Source: JBOGED01 sp050743625
GTDB taxonomy: Bacteria > Actinomycetota > Nitriliruptoria > Euzebyales > Egibacteraceae
NCBI GenBank assembly: GCA_050743625.1
Contig: JBOGED010000380.1
Span: 1 to 16,690 of the forward strand
Reading direction: 5' to 3'
DNA length: 16,690 nt
Numbering within the stretch: position 1 is the first letter of the stretch; every line of letters starts with the position of its first letter. This document shows positions 14,279 to 16,690 of this stretch, in pieces. The position numbers and the translations under genes were made by a program. The notes under the pieces were generated by a model. That model was not told the origin of the DNA, made no database searches, and saw only the letters and a program-made list of their open reading frames with translations.

Positions 14279-15913
14279 ATGCAAGGCCTTATGCAGCAAG
14301 TGCCGTTGACGCTTCAGATGATCTTGGAGCGGGCGGCGACGCTCTATCCGGCGAAGACGGTGACGACGAAGACCGGCGACGGGTTCCATCGCGAGACGTA
14401 CGCCGAGCTCGCCGAGCGGGTGGCGCGTGTCGCGAGTGCGCTGAAAGACATGGGCGTCAAACCCGGCGACCGGGTCGCGACGGCTGCCTGGAACTCCTAC
14501 CGGCACCTCGAGCTGTATCTGGCCGTCCCGTGCATGGGCGCGGTCCTGCATACCCTGAACATCCGGCTGCACCCAGACCAACTCGGCTTCATCGTGAACC
14601 ATGCTGACGACCAGATCGTCTTCGTGGACACGTCGATCGCGCCGTTGTGGGAAAAGGTCCAACCCGGCACGAGTGTCCGGGAGACGGTGTGGATGGACGA
14701 CACCGGTACTCCAACGCCCGGCGGTCTTGACTACGAGGACGTCGTCGCGGGCGGGTCGCCGGACTTCGCGTGGCCGGTGCTCGACGAGAACCAGGCCGCG
14801 GCGATGTGCTACTCGTCGGGCACGACCGGGAATCCCAAAGGGGTCGTCTACAGCCACCGGTCATCCCTCCTCCATTCGCTCGCCTCGCTGTTCGCGGGGC
14901 AAATCGGGCTCCACGAGCGCGATGTGTGCTTGCCGATCGTGCCCCAGTTCCACGTGAACGCGTGGGGCACCCCATACGGGGCGATGCTCGCCGGGGCGTC
15001 GCTGGCGATGACCGGACGCTTCATGGACCCGGTGAGCGTGTCCCAGCTGGTACAGGAGGCCGGCGTCACCATCTCGGCGGCGGTCCCGACCGTCTGGTTC
15101 GGCGTGCTCCAGGCGATCAAGGCCGGCACGGTCGATGCGTCGACCCTCGCGACCCTCAAGCGGATCCCGTGCGGAGGAGCGGCGGTGCCAGAACCCCTGA
15201 TGCGCGGCTTCGACGAGCTAGGTATCACCATCGTCCACGCGTGGGGGATGACCGAGACGTCGCCGATCGCGACGATCGCGTCCGTGAGGTCAAGCGTGGC
15301 GGAGGAGGCGGAGCTGCAAACCCGGCTCACCCAAGGCGTCGTGCTCCCCACTCTCAAGCTTCGCATCGTCGACGATGCCGGGGATGTGCAGCCGTGGGAC
15401 GGAGTGTCCTACGGCGAGTTGCAGATCAGTGGGCCCTGGATCGCCGACGCGTACTACGAGCCGTCGGAGCCGGGCAACCGGGGCGGCTTGGATCGCTTCG
15501 AGGACGACGAGGTCGGCAACCGGTGGCTGAAGACCGGCGACGTCGCGGTAATCAACGCCGAGGGCTATATGAGGATCGTCGATCGGACGAAGGACCTCGT
15601 AAAGTCTGGCGGGGAGTGGATCTCCACGGTCGAGCTCGAGAATCTCCTCATCGCCCACCCCAAGGTTGCCGAAGCCGCGGTGATCGCGATAAAGCATCCC
15701 AAGTGGGATGAACGACCCCTCGCGTGCGTCGTGCGGTCCGATGAGTCGGTGACGAAGGAGGACCTGCTCGATTTCCTGGCGTCCAAGCTCGCGAAGTGGC
15801 AGGTTCCCGACGATATTGTGTTTATCGAAGAGGTTCCCAAGACAAGCGTTGGCAAGTTCGACAAGAAGGTGTTGCGGAAGCGTTTCGCGGACTACGAATT
15901 GCCAACACTATAG
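14279..15913 (+). CDS. medium/long-chain acyl-CoA synthetase (AMP-forming)
   Basis: The 544-residue adenylating enzyme has the complete ANL set. The phosphate loop is YSSGTTGNPKG (residues 178-188). The adenine/Mg motif is AWGMTETSP (from residue 321). The hinge is DRTKDLVKSGGEW (from residue 435), and the catalytic lysine of the C-terminal domain is Lys526 in KTSVGKFDKKVL. The N-terminal part (LNIRLHPDQLGFIVNHADDQIVFVD) is of the type seen in medium/long-chain fatty acyl-CoA ligases such as AlkK and many FadD proteins. It forms an acyl-adenylate and then an acyl-CoA in the cytosol. Chain length cannot be set from sequence; aromatic acids remain possible. It is the same strand as the mhuD-like gene but has its own strong ribosome-binding site. 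Its stop lies inside the likely -10 box of the next gene. Confidence 0.93.
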   Translation: MQGLMQQVPLTLQMILERAATLYPAKTVTTKTGDGFHRETYAELAERVARVASALKDMGVKPGDRVATAAWNSYRHLELYLAVPCMGAVLHTLNIRLHPDQLGFIVNHADDQIVFVDTSIAPLWEKVQPGTSVRETVWMDDTGTPTPGGLDYEDVVAGGSPDFAWPVLDENQAAAMCYSSGTTGNPKGVVYSHRSSLLHSLASLFAGQIGLHERDVCLPIVPQFHVNAWGTPYGAMLAGASLAMTGRFMDPVSVSQLVQEAGVTISAAVPTVWFGVLQAIKAGTVDASTLATLKRIPCGGAAVPEPLMRGFDELGITIVHAWGMTETSPIATIASVRSSVAEEAELQTRLTQGVVLPTLKLRIVDDAGDVQPWDGVSYGELQISGPWIADAYYEPSEPGNRGGLDRFEDDEVGNRWLKTGDVAVINAEGYMRIVDRTKDLVKSGGEWISTVELENLLIAHPKVAEAAVIAIKHPKWDERPLACVVRSDESVTKEDLLDFLASKLAKWQVPDDIVFIEEVPKTSVGKFDKKVLRKRFADYELPTL

Positions 15914-15914
15914 T
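15909..15914 (+). promoter_or_regulatory. -10 box for a leaderless nitroreductase transcript
   Basis: TATAGT is near-consensus and contains the acyl-CoA synthetase TAG stop. It ends 7 nt before ATG 15922, so transcription would begin at or next to the A of the start codon. No Shine-Dalgarno sequence lies between them. No good -35 is visible. Confidence 0.5.
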
Positions 15915-15921
15915 CAACCTA

Positions 15922-16482
15922 ATGGACGCCTTGGAGTGCATCGCGACGCGGCGGAGCCCCACGCGGCTCATCGAGCCGGCGCCGGACGAGGAGGGGCTGG
16001 CGCGGCTGCTCGGCGCGGCCGTCGCCGCTCCAGACCACGGCCGGCTCCGGCCCTGGCGGTTCGTGGTGGCGCGAGGCCAGGCACTCCAAAGTCTGGGTGA
16101 GGCGTTCGCCGCCGCGCATGCTGAGCGCGATCCCTCCGCCAGACCGGCCGAGCTGGCCCGCACCCGCGCCAAAGCGTTGCGTGCCCCCTTGGTTCTGGTA
16201 GTGATCGCAAGCCTCAAGCCGAGCGAGAAGGTTCCCGCTTGGGAGCAGCTCGCGTCCGCGGCCTGCTCGGCGCAGCACGTCCAACTGGCCGCACACGCGC
16301 TGGGCTACGGATCGATGTGGCGGACCGGTTGGATCGCGGGCGCCCCCAAGGTTCGCGCGCACCTGGGGCTACAGGCCAACGAGCAGGTCGTCGCCTTCCT
16401 CTACCTGGGCACCGTACCGCAAGGCGCGATCCGTCCACCGCGCCCGCCGCTTGTGATCGACACGCTGGTCACAAGGCTATAA
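15922..16482 (+). CDS. nitroreductase family protein (YdjA type)
   Basis: The 186-residue product matches the short YdjA-like branch of the FMN-dependent nitroreductase superfamily (E. coli YdjA is 183 residues). MDALECIATRRSPTRLIEPAP carries the N-terminal RRS that contacts FMN phosphate. APDHGRLRPWRFVV (residues 36-49) follows, then RAPLVLVVIA, KVPAWEQLASAACSAQHVQLAAHALGYGSMWRTG, and VVAFLYLGTVPQG near the C-terminus. Members are dimeric flavoproteins that reduce nitroaromatics and quinones with NAD(P)H; the natural substrate is unknown. I chose ATG 15922 because it fits the family N-terminus exactly; extension back to 15796 would run through the acyl-CoA synthetase gene. It has no ribosome-binding site and a likely leaderless transcript. 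A strong hairpin follows 16 nt after the stop. Confidence 0.9.
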   Translation: MDALECIATRRSPTRLIEPAPDEEGLARLLGAAVAAPDHGRLRPWRFVVARGQALQSLGEAFAAAHAERDPSARPAELARTRAKALRAPLVLVVIASLKPSEKVPAWEQLASAACSAQHVQLAAHALGYGSMWRTGWIAGAPKVRAHLGLQANEQVVAFLYLGTVPQGAIRPPRPPLVIDTLVTRL

Positions 16483-16484
16483 AG

Positions 16485-16504
16485 GCGCTCAAGACGCGCT
16501 CAAG
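16485..16504 (+). repeat. 9-bp direct repeat before the hairpin
   Basis: GCGCTCAAG occurs at 16485-16493 and 16496-16504. The second copy runs into the left arm of the hairpin. Confidence 0.6.
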
Positions 16505-16531
16505 GCCCCGGGCTATGCCCGGGGCCTTGAG
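16499..16531 (+). terminator. strong terminator-like hairpin after the nitroreductase gene
   Basis: The arms 16499-16513 (CTCAAGGCCCCGGGC) and 16517-16531 pair perfectly over 15 bp around the loop TAT. No T-run follows, so it may act as a U-tract-less terminator, as is common in high-GC actinobacteria, or as a 3'-end stabiliser. Being symmetric, it could serve transcription from the right as well. Confidence 0.75.
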
Positions 16532-16690
16532 TAGTGCCGAGCCGCCGCGCCCGACACCCAGTGCACCAGGAGGCTCGGGCCGCCGCGCCCAAACCAACGA
16601 TGCAGCGTTCTTGTCTCTCCAATTATTCGACGCGAGCTTCACCCGGTCCTGCTTCTCGTCCAATTTTTCATACTTGGGCGTGGGGCGCGG
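16532..16690. other. right-edge intergenic region with short repeats
   Basis: I see no convincing gene here. GCCGCCGCGCCC is repeated at 16541-16552 and 16579-16590. CCAATTNTTC is repeated at 16619-16628 and 16660-16669 in the only AT-rich patch of the window's right end. A minus-strand frame is open from 16690 down to a stop at 16469. Its first part has a charged, protein-like look (PTPKYEKLDEKQDRVKLAS), but it would run through the hairpin and has many codons rare elsewhere in the window. Confidence 0.4.

Noticed and set aside
16469..16663. Small minus-strand gene overlapping the nitroreductase end
   Set aside because: It would translate through the terminator-like hairpin, has no standard start preceded by a ribosome-binding site in the window, and its codon use is unlike the neighbours. 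An incoming partial gene cannot be excluded.
1..16690. tRNA, rRNA, CRISPR array, insertion sequence, toxin-antitoxin or phage genes
   Set aside because: I looked on both strands and saw no cloverleaf-like segment, repeat-spacer pattern, transposase motif or terminal inverted repeats.

Overview
The window is a gene-dense stretch of a high-GC bacterial chromosome, almost certainly from an actinobacterium (Actinomycetota). The clearest markers are a fused E2/E1 2-oxoglutarate dehydrogenase (Kgd type), a mycothiol-linked Rv2466c-type DsbA-fold protein and an MhuD-type haem-degrading monooxygenase. Codon third positions are strongly G/C and gene spacing is tight. I see no tRNA, rRNA, CRISPR array, insertion sequence or phage gene. 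Lineage below phylum cannot be fixed from this sequence.

Left part (1-5999, all +): the 3' part of kgd, cut by the window edge; an M18 aminopeptidase that overlaps kgd by ATGA; an AI-2E-family membrane protein with a likely leaderless start; and a CPWC oxidoreductase of the Rv2466c type. The last gene meets a minus-strand class IV aminotransferase (5996-6823) tail to tail, and the stop codons overlap.

Centre (6824-13115): a 103-bp divergent promoter region precedes a complete five-gene peptide-type ABC importer operon: lipoprotein binding protein, two permeases and two ATPases. Junctions are 3 nt apart or overlap by 4, 1 and 4 nt. Both ATPases end in a four-cysteine domain of the kind reported to hold a [4Fe-4S] cluster in mycobacterial OppD. 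Both permeases carry extra-long extracytoplasmic regions, and the first appears to have two additional membrane helices.

Right part (13116-16690): a minus-strand protein that looks like two split-barrel half domains in tandem faces a plus-strand MhuD-like haem oxygenase across only 37 bp. An acyl-CoA synthetase follows, then a YdjA-type nitroreductase whose likely -10 box overlaps the synthetase stop codon, then a perfect 15-bp hairpin. The last 160 bp hold short repeats and no convincing gene.

Most genes are housekeeping or transport genes of known families. The best candidates for something less ordinary are the expanded permeases, the split-barrel/MhuD divergent pair, and the unusual start region of the aminotransferase. 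I found no convincing new defence, mobile or biosynthetic system.
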